A stretch of DNA of 40,908 bases from an uncultured Bacteroidota bacterium. Its GTDB lineage: Bacteria > Bacteroidota > Bacteroidia > Flavobacteriales > Flavobacteriaceae. Every line of letters starts with the position of its first letter. The first letter of the stretch is position 1. Positions 17,296-25,644 of this stretch are shown here, one piece after another. The stretch lies in contig CABYFY010000013.1 in NCBI GenBank assembly GCA_902518355.1, forward strand, positions 1 through 40,908, given 5' to 3'. The position numbers were made by a program, and so were the translations under genes. The notes under the pieces were generated by a model. That model worked only from the letters and a program-made list of their open reading frames with translations, was not told the DNA's origin and ran no database searches.

Positions 17296-20200
17296 TTATC
17301 TAACTATAATCTTAAAGATAATTTCACCAGATCTTAATAAGTAGATCCCGGAGGTTAAATTATTTGAAAAAATTTCGGTTATTCCGCTGTGAAATTTGGA
17401 AGAAATTTTCACAGATTGACCTGTTAATGTAAATAATTCAAACGATTCATAACCTTTGGTATTTATAAGTTTGATAATACCATTTTTTGAAATAGGGTTT
17501 TGAGTTAGTTTAATATTTGGAATTTGAATTTCAGGATTTGAAAGATTCTCTTGAAAGTACTGAGCACCAAATTCAAAACTCTCATTTCCGATGATTTGGC
17601 CAATCAATCTACCTGGAATATCGTCAATATATGGATGAATTCCTCCCCAAATTCTAGAAAGACTACATTGATCTGCAGCATCTTTATACGAAACCCACTG
17701 TAATTCGATATCTTGACTCGGGCCATCTTCAAAAACTAAAAATTCTTTTTGTTTAGCCAAATGTGTTTCCAATCCTCCAGGAAAATATGGACTTCCAGTG
17801 AAATTTTCTAACATTTCAGCAGCTGCTCTGGAATATGTTGAATGTCCAGAAACGTAACCTGCAAAGTTTGGTGTAACAAAAGTTGGTCTTTGATATGGCC
17901 ACCAATTATCAGCTAAAATCCAGTCGACTCCTGCAAAATCTGTTTCAGTATTTTCCACATAAGTATGTCCCTTCCATGTGTAAAGCTTTATTTTACCAAC
18001 ATTCTCATTATCATCTCCTGCAAGCGGATCGCCCGCTTGAACAATTTCTATTAGCCCATCAATTAATTCAAAGCCATTTTCATTGTAATTATCTAGTGAC
18101 GAATCTGTTCTTTGTCCTTGTTCAGAAAAGTATCTTATTGCAGAAATTGGTCGTATATAATCATACCAGCCTTTAATTCCCCAAACAGAGATTGCAACAT
18201 CATGCATAACTCCTCCTAAAACAAAGTAAGACTTTACATCCCACTCTAAATCTGATAATTCATCTCCTTCACCCTGAAATTTCTTTTCTAATAAGGGGTT
18301 ATCACTTACTGAATTTAATAAAACAAACCAATGTCCTGGAGGTGTTTCAGAATCAGGCCCATCTGCCCAGTATTCAGCAAGTACTCTGGTATAGTCTCCT
18401 CTTTTTACATTCTGAATTTCATATGAATCGTTTGTAACAGGGTTTAACGAATATCCCTGACTTGTGTCTCCACCGTCATAATAATTATAAAAACTTGTGA
18501 AATCTGAAAAATCTGTTGGATAAGTGTCATCATTTACATTTCCCAATGAATTAGGTGAAATATCCCAAATAGTATCATCTTCTGGTGAGAGGTGGGATCC
18601 CCAAACTGAAACCATTGAAAATGACTCAATAAATAATTCATTTGTTTGTTCATTATCATCAATTAAAGGTGGAGTCCCTGGATCGTGATAAACTTTGTAT
18701 GTGTTTCCATCCCTTTCAAATTCTGTTAAATCTTCATCATTTAATCCAAATGGCCACACACTTCCCCATTCTGCACCCAAAAATTCCGGTGTAGTTTCGG
18801 ATAATATATTTCCACTTTGGTCAACAAAAATATCTAGTGATAATGGCTGCCATCTATTTGGATTTGTTACAGTCGGATTGCCGGCAAAAATCGGTGCAAG
18901 TGGTTCATTTACAGGCTCATAGTGCTGATTTATATAATCAGATTGCTCATTCGATCCATCAAGTAATCCATATTGAATGTACTGTTCAGCAATAAAGTTT
19001 CCAAGACTTGAAGAATTTGATTCGTAGCCGTCAGATTCTAGAAAGTTTATATCTAGTCCCAGTATATTCATTAATGAATTAGCCTTTGCGATAATTCTGT
19101 CACTTCCAGGTGAATTATTAAATCTATGTACTATAAGTCTGTATGCTGCGTAACTTATTGAATTTATATCATTTATATAATTTGTGTCTTCATTTACAAA
19201 TCCGTCAAATTCTGAAGTAAAACCATGTAAACTGTTTCCGATAAGGTAAGTTGAGCCTTTATCGTTAACAATAGACCACGCATCATACATAGCGGCACTG
19301 ACATGAAATAAATTTCTTGCATGCACAGTTGGCCTAGCTAAATCATTTCTTATTGAAAATAATAAGACCTCATTCCAAAGTCTTGCAACTGAAAAACTAT
19401 AATCTTCATAAGAAATCGGAAGTTGAAGTGAAACATCTAGCTCAACCTGACCTGTGGAGCAATCGTCATTAGTAGCAACTATTGACACCACGCCAGATTC
19501 TGCCACATCCCACAAAACTTCAATAGTTGAGGTACCATTACCGGAAATTATAGTTCCGTTTTCAACTTCCCACTCATATGAAATAATTGATTCGTCAATA
19601 TACTCATACAAATGTGTTTCCAGTGGTTGTACTAAGACTTCGCCTAAAATTGATTGAGCATCAATATAGAGACATGAATTATCATCTAATGTTGCTTCTG
19701 GGTTATAGCTACATGATGATTCATCAGTGCATCCTTCAATTTTAATTGCAGTATTATTATTTAATGTTTGTATTCCTTGACCCTCAACAATTTTATAAGT
19801 TGAGTTTGTTTGCAAATTATAGAATGTTTCTTGACCACTGCTGGGCCAAGTAATCACAATACTTGAAATATTATTATTCGCAGCAGCTCCAAAATGTATC
19901 GATTGCAAAGATTGGTTTTGATAACCAGAACCTGTGTACTGTCTAATTTGACTAGTTCCATCCTCAAAATTTAATTGAATTATTGAACCAAGTGCGTCCC
20001 TGTTTGAGGTTGTACCTTGCAAAAATATTTTAACCCATGACCCCATCACCTCATCGGTAAAATAAGTGTCAACAGATTTATTTTCCCAAAGATTTACATT
20101 CAGATTAAAATCTGTTACTAACAAGTCTAAATCACCATCATTATCATAATCAAAAGAATTGACCGATCTACTTTTAGACATTAATGGTGGATTTCCGGAA

Positions 20201-21306
20201 AAATCTCCATATGTAAAATTTATTCCGTTGTTATTAACGAAAAACCTATCATCTTCTGGATTGAAAAAACCATTTGCAACATAAAAATCCTCATATCCGT
20301 CGTGATTGAAATCCGAAAAAGTTACACCCCAAGCCCAATCGGTGTCATATAAATTTGCTTGTTCAGAATAGTTGGTATATGGGGTACTTGCATTAACAAC
20401 ATCCTTTGTATAAAGACTGTTTTCTTTAATGTTTGTAACAAAAAAATCTATATCTAAATCATTATTAAAATCACATGTAGTGAGTCCCATCCCGTCAAAA
20501 GGATCTTCAACTCCATATTCTTGTGCCATTTCAGTAAATCCATTTCCATCTTGATTAATTAAAAGTTGATTAAATTGGTCAAAATCATTGGCAACGTAAA
20601 TATCTGGATACATATCATCATTTGCATATATAGGTAAAGCTGAAAAGCTGTTAGCATTTTCAATTGTTTCACTTAAATTGATTAGCTGAAAGGTTTCATT
20701 ACCTAAATTTTTATATAATTTATTTTGGGATACTTGATTATAATCGGATAAGAAAATATCCAGATAGCCATCTAAATCATAATCTAACCATAATGCGCCT
20801 GCTATATAACATTCCTCACAATATGTTTCAAAACCGGCGGTTTCAGTAATATTTGAAAATGTACCATTTCCGTTATTTTTATACAATTCACTTTGGACTG
20901 CATTTCCTAAAAATAAATCAGGATATCCATCGTTATTAAAATCTCCCCAAGAGGCCGCTAATCTATCACCATGTTCAATTGTATCAAAACTAAAATTACC
21001 CTCTTCATCATAATTAATTAAATCAATGTCATGATTAAGATTTTGGTTGATTCCAGAACTTTCTGTAATATCGATAAAGTTGCCATTATTTGTGTTTTCA
21101 AAAAGACGACTCCAGTATTCTTCTCCATCTTGGGATCTGGCAGATACAATAAATATATCGAGGTCACCATCATTATCATAATCAGCAACAGCTACTCCAT
21201 TATTACCAACCACTCCGTTTAAATCTGAAATGTTTGTAATATTTCTAAACTGCTGTGAATATAAAATATGGGATATAAAAAATATATATAGAAATTTATA
21301 TTTCAA
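17296..21306 (-). CDS. secreted FG-GAP / vanadium haloperoxidase mosaic protein
   Basis: A 1336-residue exported protein. Domains in order: signal peptide (1-17), FG-GAP/VCBS propeller repeats with DYDNDGDLD-type calcium loops (about 25-420), ASPIC/UnbV domain (about 423-510), a short Cys module (GCTDESSCSYNPEAT, about 524-546), a PKD-like domain (about 547-622), a vanadium-dependent haloperoxidase domain (about 627-1242) and a type A T9SS sorting domain (about 1262-1336). The vanadate site is complete: Lys1045 and Arg1052 in KGWYDYIRP, Ser1153-Gly1154-His1155, and Arg1218, His1224 and Asp1228 in SRIWGGIHPYID. It should oxidise halides with peroxide outside the cell, although phosphatase-like activity is possible. 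Last coding gene of a compact minus-strand array. Confidence 0.88.
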   Translation of the reverse strand: MKYKFLYIFFISHILYSQQFRNITNISDLNGVVGNNGVAVADYDNDGDLDIFIVSARSQDGEEYWSRLFENTNNGNFIDITESSGINQNLNHDIDLINYDEEGNFSFDTIEHGDRLAASWGDFNNDGYPDLFLGNAVQSELYKNNGNGTFSNITETAGFETYCEECYIAGALWLDYDLDGYLDIFLSDYNQVSQNKLYKNLGNETFQLINLSETIENANSFSALPIYANDDMYPDIYVANDFDQFNQLLINQDGNGFTEMAQEYGVEDPFDGMGLTTCDFNNDLDIDFFVTNIKENSLYTKDVVNASTPYTNYSEQANLYDTDWAWGVTFSDFNHDGYEDFYVANGFFNPEDDRFFVNNNGINFTYGDFSGNPPLMSKSRSVNSFDYDNDGDLDLLVTDFNLNVNLWENKSVDTYFTDEVMGSWVKIFLQGTTSNRDALGSIIQLNFEDGTSQIRQYTGSGYQNQSLQSIHFGAAANNNISSIVITWPSSGQETFYNLQTNSTYKIVEGQGIQTLNNNTAIKIEGCTDESSCSYNPEATLDDNSCLYIDAQSILGEVLVQPLETHLYEYIDESIISYEWEVENGTIISGNGTSTIEVLWDVAESGVVSIVATNDDCSTGQVELDVSLQLPISYEDYSFSVARLWNEVLLFSIRNDLARPTVHARNLFHVSAAMYDAWSIVNDKGSTYLIGNSLHGFTSEFDGFVNEDTNYINDINSISYAAYRLIVHRFNNSPGSDRIIAKANSLMNILGLDINFLESDGYESNSSSLGNFIAEQYIQYGLLDGSNEQSDYINQHYEPVNEPLAPIFAGNPTVTNPNRWQPLSLDIFVDQSGNILSETTPEFLGAEWGSVWPFGLNDEDLTEFERDGNTYKVYHDPGTPPLIDDNEQTNELFIESFSMVSVWGSHLSPEDDTIWDISPNSLGNVNDDTYPTDFSDFTSFYNYYDGGDTSQGYSLNPVTNDSYEIQNVKRGDYTRVLAEYWADGPDSETPPGHWFVLLNSVSDNPLLEKKFQGEGDELSDLEWDVKSYFVLGGVMHDVAISVWGIKGWYDYIRPISAIRYFSEQGQRTDSSLDNYNENGFELIDGLIEIVQAGDPLAGDDNENVGKIKLYTWKGHTYVENTETDFAGVDWILADNWWPYQRPTFVTPNFAGYVSGHSTYSRAAAEMLENFTGSPYFPGGLETHLAKQKEFLVFEDGPSQDIELQWVSYKDAADQCSLSRIWGGIHPYIDDIPGRLIGQIIGNESFEFGAQYFQENLSNPEIQIPNIKLTQNPISKNGIIKLINTKGYESFELFTLTGQSVKISSKFHSGITEIFSNNLTSGIYLLRSGEIIFKIIVR

Positions 21307-21327
21307 AAGTGCAAAAGTTAAATTTCC

Positions 21328-21519
21328 TTAAAACTCACACAACATATCTTCGCCACAACATTGTGGAGATTTTATCTTTCCTTCGCAGGTAGGACAAATC
21401 GATATTTGAACCTTATTTCCATCTTCTAATGTCAAATAATCATTTCTTAGAGGCTCATCACATGAAGCACAACTGGCATTTACCGCCATACCACACTTAT
21501 TACATTTGTATGTTTCCAT
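21328..21519 (-). CDS. small zinc-ribbon protein
   Basis: A 63-residue protein with four CxxC-like knuckles: CNKCG (residues 5-9), CASC (17-20), CPTC (42-45) and the CC pair at 53-54 with C61. This layout fits a rubredoxin/zinc-ribbon fold. No catalytic domain is present. It starts 3 nt after the 35-aa peptide stop and ends 21 nt before the haloperoxidase gene. Function unknown. Confidence 0.75.
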   Translation of the reverse strand: METYKCNKCGMAVNASCASCDEPLRNDYLTLEDGNKVQISICPTCEGKIKSPQCCGEDMLCEF

Positions 21520-21522
21520 AAA

Positions 21523-21630
21523 TTAATTTTTACGTTTATCAAACTTTTCTTTATCAGTTTGGTTTACTCTGTTAATAATCAACCATATAAATAAAATTAC
21601 TACTCCTGTACCAATTATAAAACTCAACAT
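21523..21630 (-). CDS. 35-residue single-pass membrane peptide
   Basis: A short open frame from ATG 21630 to TAA 21523. The peptide starts MLSFIIGTGVVILFIW, giving one membrane helix of about 18 residues, followed by a charged tail (NRVNQTDKEKFDKRKN) predicted to be cytosolic. It fits exactly between the YbjQ stop (5 nt before) and the zinc-ribbon start (3 nt after), leaving no unexplained bases. This packing is the main support that it is translated. No homologue is known to me. Confidence 0.6.
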   Translation of the reverse strand: MLSFIIGTGVVILFIWLIINRVNQTDKEKFDKRKN

Positions 21631-21635
21631 AGTAT

Positions 21636-21950
21636 TTATTTTAGTGAAACGGCTGTTCCATATGCTAATATTTCGGATGTTCCTTGAGCTATAACCGATG
21701 TCGTAAATCTTATATTTAAAACTGCATCTGCATTTAATTTTTGAGCATCTACAATTAATCTTTCTAGAGCTTGTTCTCTGGCGTAGGCTTGTAACTTTGT
21801 GTATTCTTCAATCTCTCCTCCAATAATATTTTTGAGTTGAGCTACTAAATCTCTTGCCACATTTCTTGATCTTACTGTTGATCCTCTAGCTATTCCTAGA
21901 ATCTTTTCAATTTCTCTTTCAGGAATAAACTCGGTAGTTGAAAGTATCAT
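21636..21950 (-). CDS. YbjQ/UPF0145 heavy-metal-binding-domain protein
   Basis: A 104-residue protein of the YbjQ family, a pentamer-forming fold of unknown function often labelled heavy-metal-binding domain. Signatures are ILGIARGSTVRSRN, the glycine and glutamate of IIGGEIEEYTKL, ALERLIVDAQKLNADAVLNIRF and a final EILAYGTAV. It starts 5 nt after the SerK-like gene stop, so the two are almost certainly co-transcribed. Confidence 0.9.
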   Translation of the reverse strand: MILSTTEFIPEREIEKILGIARGSTVRSRNVARDLVAQLKNIIGGEIEEYTKLQAYAREQALERLIVDAQKLNADAVLNIRFTTSVIAQGTSEILAYGTAVSLK

Positions 21951-21955
21951 ATAAT

Positions 21956-22408
21956 CTATTTTATAATTTCTTTTGTTTCAATCTTAAACATCGAGGATAA
22001 TAAAATTATTGGCTCCCAATTTTTTGATTTATTACAATATACGGCATGTTCAGTACTTTTTGGCTCAAGTAGAACCGAACTTTTAGCTATATCAATAATA
22101 TATTTTTTTTCAAGTGGATTTGTTTTACCCGTTCTAATACTATCACTTTTATAATCTATCAGTGTAACTGGTGCTTTTTTAAAACCCAACTCCTTTAAAG
22201 CAAAATACCTATGATGCCCATCAATTATCAATAAACTTTCATGACAACAAACGATCGACGATATAATATAATAGCTTTCATAGGACTTAATAAACTTAGC
22301 TAGCGATGTCTTCTTTTTTTCAATGATTTTTTCATGAGGATTAAGTGTGTCAATATCTATTAACATGACACCTTTAATTAGATTTTGATTAAAATCAATT
22401 GAATACAT
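21956..22408 (-). CDS. ParB/sulfiredoxin-fold protein, SerK-like
   Basis: A 150-residue protein with the ParB/Srx fold pattern. The two motifs typical of free-serine kinases of the SerK/SbnI type are present: PHE at residues 24-26 (Glu26 in the position of the proposed catalytic base) and DGHHR at 63-67. No DNA-binding helix-turn-helix follows, unlike chromosomal ParB. SerK makes O-phosphoserine from serine, which can enter cysteine synthesis. That activity is inferred from motifs only. A general ParB-like nucleotidase or regulator is the alternative. First gene of the minus-strand array, 60 nt from the divergent 59-aa gene. Confidence 0.65.
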   Translation of the reverse strand: MYSIDFNQNLIKGVMLIDIDTLNPHEKIIEKKKTSLAKFIKSYESYYIISSIVCCHESLLIIDGHHRYFALKELGFKKAPVTLIDYKSDSIRTGKTNPLEKKYIIDIAKSSVLLEPKSTEHAVYCNKSKNWEPIILLSSMFKIETKEIIK

Positions 22409-22468
22409 CTGAATATTTTACATAAAGATATTAAAACTTTCATTAGTAAAGATTTGTAAATTTATGGT

Positions 22469-22648
22469 ATGAAAATTATTTCAATTTATATTCTAATAGC
22501 TGGTAGCTTATATTTGATAACAAAGCCTTATAAAGAAAAGATCGATCAAATATTGAGTTCAATTAAATTATCAACTTTTGATGCGTTATGGCTCTCGTAT
22601 ATTGAAGGAATGGCCATAGGTGGAATAATTATGCTAATTATTTCATAA
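22469..22648 (+). CDS. 59-residue two-helix membrane protein
   Basis: A short frame from ATG 22469 to TAA 22648. Two hydrophobic segments (about residues 3-17 and 39-58) flank a basic-polar loop (TKPYKEKIDQILSSIKLS). The stop lies 11 nt before the CstB-like gene, consistent with co-transcription. The second segment ends in a glycine-rich stretch (EGMAIGGIIML). It does not resemble the TauE or sulfur-transport families in its short length. Function unknown. Confidence 0.55.
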   Translation: MKIISIYILIAGSLYLITKPYKEKIDQILSSIKLSTFDALWLSYIEGMAIGGIIMLIIS

Positions 22649-22659
22649 TTTTGCAATAA

Positions 22660-24081
22660 ATGAAAATTGAGCAAATTTATACCAGCTGCCTTTCCCAAGG
22701 TTCATATTATATTGTTTCTGAGAAAGAAGCGGTAATAATTGACCCCTTAAGAGAAACACAACAGTATATTGACAAAGCCAAAAAAGATGGAGTTAAAATA
22801 AAATATGTTTTTGAGACTCATTTTCACGCTGACTTTGTTTCTGGTCACATAGATTTAGCAAGAAACACAGGTGCAGAAATTATTTTTGGTCCTAATGCAC
22901 AAACAGACTATCCTGTACATAATGCTAAAGATTCAGAAATTTTTAATGTGGGTAAAATTAAAATTAAAGCCATCCATACTCCAGGTCATACACCAGAGTC
23001 AACATGTTATTTACTTTCTGACGAAAATGGAAAAAATAAGGCAATTTTCACTGGAGACACTTTATTCATTGGAGACGTAGGCAGACCTGACTTGGCCACT
23101 AGCTCGAATGTAACAACTGAAGACTTAGCCGGTACTTTATTTGACTCTTTAAGAAATAAAATTTTGCCATTAGATGACGACATTATTGTCTATCCAGCAC
23201 ATGGAGCTGGTTCGTCGTGTGGTAAAAACCTTAGTAAAGAAACGTTTAGCACACTTGGTATACAGAAAAAAACAAACTACGCATTAAGAGAAAATATGTC
23301 TAAACAAGAGTTTATTTCAGAACTTTTAGATGGTATGCCTACACCACCCAGATATTTTAAAGAAAATGCCTTGATGAATAAGCACGGCTATAGCTCTTTT
23401 GATGATGTCATTCGACAGGGTGATAGAGCTTTAGAAGTTAAAGAGTTCAAAAACTTTCTTCTAAATCCTGATATCATCCTTCTTGACGTTAGGCATCAAA
23501 AAGATTTTATAAAAAAACACATTCCCAATTCGATTTTCATTGGATTAAACGGAAGTTTTGCCCCCTGGGTAGGAAGTATTATTGGTGATACCAATAAAAA
23601 AATTATACTAATCACACCAAAAGGAAAAGAAAATGAAGCTGTAACTAGACTTTCCAGAGTTGGTTTTGACAATTGCTTGGGCTATTTAAAAGGTGGAGTT
23701 GAAAAATGGGAAAAAGATGGAAACAGTGTCTCATCCTTAGAAACCATAAAATCTAAAAACTTTATTGATATTTTAAAATTGAACAAAATAAATATTCTCG
23801 ATGTTAGAAAAGAATCCGAGTTTTCAAGTAAACACATCGAAGGGGCAACCAATATACCACTAAGATTACTCAGCAACAGATTTCAAGAAGTCAAAGTTGA
23901 TGAGAATTTATATGTTCATTGTGCTGGTGGATACAGATCTGTCATAGCAATTTCAATTTTAAGAAAAAAGGGGTATGGTGGAATGATCAATATTACAGAA
24001 GGCTTCAATGAGATTTTAAAATCTGATTTGAATGAAAAATGTTACAATACATCTTTAGAAGCTAGTTGTAACAATATTTAG
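22660..24081 (+). CDS. CstB-like persulfide dioxygenase-rhodanese fusion
   Basis: A 473-residue cytosolic enzyme with three modules. Residues 1-240 are a metallo-beta-lactamase-fold persulfide dioxygenase: THFHADFVSGH (His54, His56, Asp58), HTPGHTPES, FTGDTLFIGDVGRPDL and YPAHGAGSSCG. Residues 255-355 are a rhodanese-like domain with no Cys in its active loop (LITPKGKENEA), and the C-terminal rhodanese has the active Cys421 in HCAGGYRS. This order matches CstB, which turns low-molecular-weight persulfides into thiosulfate. It detoxifies sulfide or sulfane sulfur. The last 20 nt overlap the convergent prmA. Confidence 0.9.
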   Translation: MKIEQIYTSCLSQGSYYIVSEKEAVIIDPLRETQQYIDKAKKDGVKIKYVFETHFHADFVSGHIDLARNTGAEIIFGPNAQTDYPVHNAKDSEIFNVGKIKIKAIHTPGHTPESTCYLLSDENGKNKAIFTGDTLFIGDVGRPDLATSSNVTTEDLAGTLFDSLRNKILPLDDDIIVYPAHGAGSSCGKNLSKETFSTLGIQKKTNYALRENMSKQEFISELLDGMPTPPRYFKENALMNKHGYSSFDDVIRQGDRALEVKEFKNFLLNPDIILLDVRHQKDFIKKHIPNSIFIGLNGSFAPWVGSIIGDTNKKIILITPKGKENEAVTRLSRVGFDNCLGYLKGGVEKWEKDGNSVSSLETIKSKNFIDILKLNKINILDVRKESEFSSKHIEGATNIPLRLLSNRFQEVKVDENLYVHCAGGYRSVIAISILRKKGYGGMINITEGFNEILKSDLNEKCYNTSLEASCNNI

Positions 24082-24895
24082 AAGCAACCCAACGATTTTT
24101 TGTTTTAAATTCTATTAATTCAAACCCATAATCTTTAAGCATTTGGTTAACATTTTTCAGGTCTTTTTTATAAAAGCCACTAATTATCAATATCGTGTTT
24201 ATTTTTGCAATATTTTCAAAATTTTTAAAATTATCTTTTAAATTATTTAATGTAATATTTGACAAAATTAAATCATAAGTTTTTCCTAGTAAACCCTCAG
24301 AAGAACAAAGTTTTGTGTTTATTTTTTTACAATTATTTCTTTTGATATTATCAATTGTATTTTCTATGCAATTAATTACTATATCTACTGCATCAACCTC
24401 AATTGCACCAACTTTTTCTGCAATAATTGACAAAATACCGGTTCCACATCCAACGTCACAAATTTTTTTGTTTTCTAAATTCTGTTCAAACAAAAAATCG
24501 ATCATAAGTTGAGTTGTTTCATGATGACCTGTTCCGAAACTCATTTCAGGCTTAATTATTATATCATGAGTTTTTTTTGAACTTTTATGAAATGGAGCTC
24601 TTACAGTACAATACTCATTAATTTCAACTGGATCATAATTTTTCTCCCATTGTTCATTCCAATTTTTATTTTCAATTTTTTCAACTTCAAATTCAACTTC
24701 AAATTCTTTAGAATTTAAAATTTTAACTTTTTCAAAAATATTTTGTGAATATTCGGATGATTTAATGTAAGCGATAAGTCCGTACGGCTTTTCTTCAAAC
24801 AAGTCAAATTCTAATAAGCTAAGCTCAGCAATAAGAATTTCAATACCTGAAATGGGATAAACTTTAAAACTTATAGATAGATAAGAATCATCCAT
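24062..24895 (-). CDS. prmA: ribosomal protein L11 methyltransferase
   Basis: A SAM-dependent methyltransferase that modifies ribosomal protein L11. The SAM site is DVGCGTGILSIIAEKVGA, preceded by the family block MSFGTGHHETTQLM and followed by SNITLN in the catalytic position. The open frame reaches 24904, but I start at the ATG at 24895 (MDDSYLSISFKVYP, 277 residues), which matches the usual N-terminal strand of Bacteroidota PrmA. This start overlaps the tpiA stop by 8 nt. The 3' end overlaps the CstB-like gene by 20 nt. Confidence 0.93.
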   Translation of the reverse strand: MDDSYLSISFKVYPISGIEILIAELSLLEFDLFEEKPYGLIAYIKSSEYSQNIFEKVKILNSKEFEVEFEVEKIENKNWNEQWEKNYDPVEINEYCTVRAPFHKSSKKTHDIIIKPEMSFGTGHHETTQLMIDFLFEQNLENKKICDVGCGTGILSIIAEKVGAIEVDAVDIVINCIENTIDNIKRNNCKKINTKLCSSEGLLGKTYDLILSNITLNNLKDNFKNFENIAKINTILIISGFYKKDLKNVNQMLKDYGFELIEFKTKNRWVASKYCYN

Positions 24896-25643
24896 TAGCT
24901 GCATTGATAATACTGTGAAAATCAGAAAAATTTAATGACGCCCCACCAATCAAACCACCATCAACATCATTTAAAGAAAATATCTCTTTTGCATTATTTG
25001 GTTTTACACTTCCACCATATAAAATTCGAATATTATCAGCAATGTCATTACCGAATTTTTTATTAATTAATTCCCTGATAAACTCATGCATTTCTTGAAT
25101 TTGGTGATTATTTGCGCTCATTCCTGTTCCTATGGCCCAAACTGGCTCATAGGCAATAACAATATTTTTTATTTCAATATTATTTAAATCGATTAAAGCA
25201 TTTGTTAATTGATTTTTTATTATATCAAAATGATTTCCACTTTCCCTTTCCGATAATTCTTCTCCGATACAAAAAATAACATTTAATGAATTTTCCACTG
25301 CAGCTTTAACTTTTTTAGATAAAATAGTATCAGTTTCATTGAAATATTTTCTTCTCTCACTGTGGCCGATAATCACAGTATTTACTCCAATACTTTTAAG
25401 CATTTCAGTAGAAATTTCACCAGTATATGCACCTCTCTTTTCAGAGTGAACATTTTGAGCTATAACTTCAATTCCTGAATTCGTCAATAATGAAATTGCA
25501 TTGTAAAGATTAGTAAAACTTGGTGCAATTTTAATTTCAACATTGTTTTCAGATACTTCTTTTAGTTCATTAATAAGATCATTTGACTCATCAATTGTCA
25601 TATTCATTTTCCAGTTACCAGCTACAATTTTTTTTCTGCTCAT
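24888..25643 (-). CDS. tpiA: triosephosphate isomerase
   Basis: Interconverts dihydroxyacetone phosphate and glyceraldehyde 3-phosphate in glycolysis and gluconeogenesis, cytosolic TIM barrel. 251 residues, normal length. Catalytic features are NWKMN (Lys12), GHSERR (His95 region), YEPVWAIGTG (catalytic Glu) and the phosphate loop YGGSVKPNN. It lies 1 nt downstream of the DppB-like permease and overlaps prmA, so it is inside one minus-strand operon. Confidence 0.97.
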   Translation of the reverse strand: MSRKKIVAGNWKMNMTIDESNDLINELKEVSENNVEIKIAPSFTNLYNAISLLTNSGIEVIAQNVHSEKRGAYTGEISTEMLKSIGVNTVIIGHSERRKYFNETDTILSKKVKAAVENSLNVIFCIGEELSERESGNHFDIIKNQLTNALIDLNNIEIKNIVIAYEPVWAIGTGMSANNHQIQEMHEFIRELINKKFGNDIADNIRILYGGSVKPNNAKEIFSLNDVDGGLIGGASLNFSDFHSIINAANG

Positions 25644-25644
25644 T

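Noticed and set aside
21956-22408. Chromosome-partition ParB
   Set aside because: No helix-turn-helix domain, no parA neighbour and no parS-like sites nearby.
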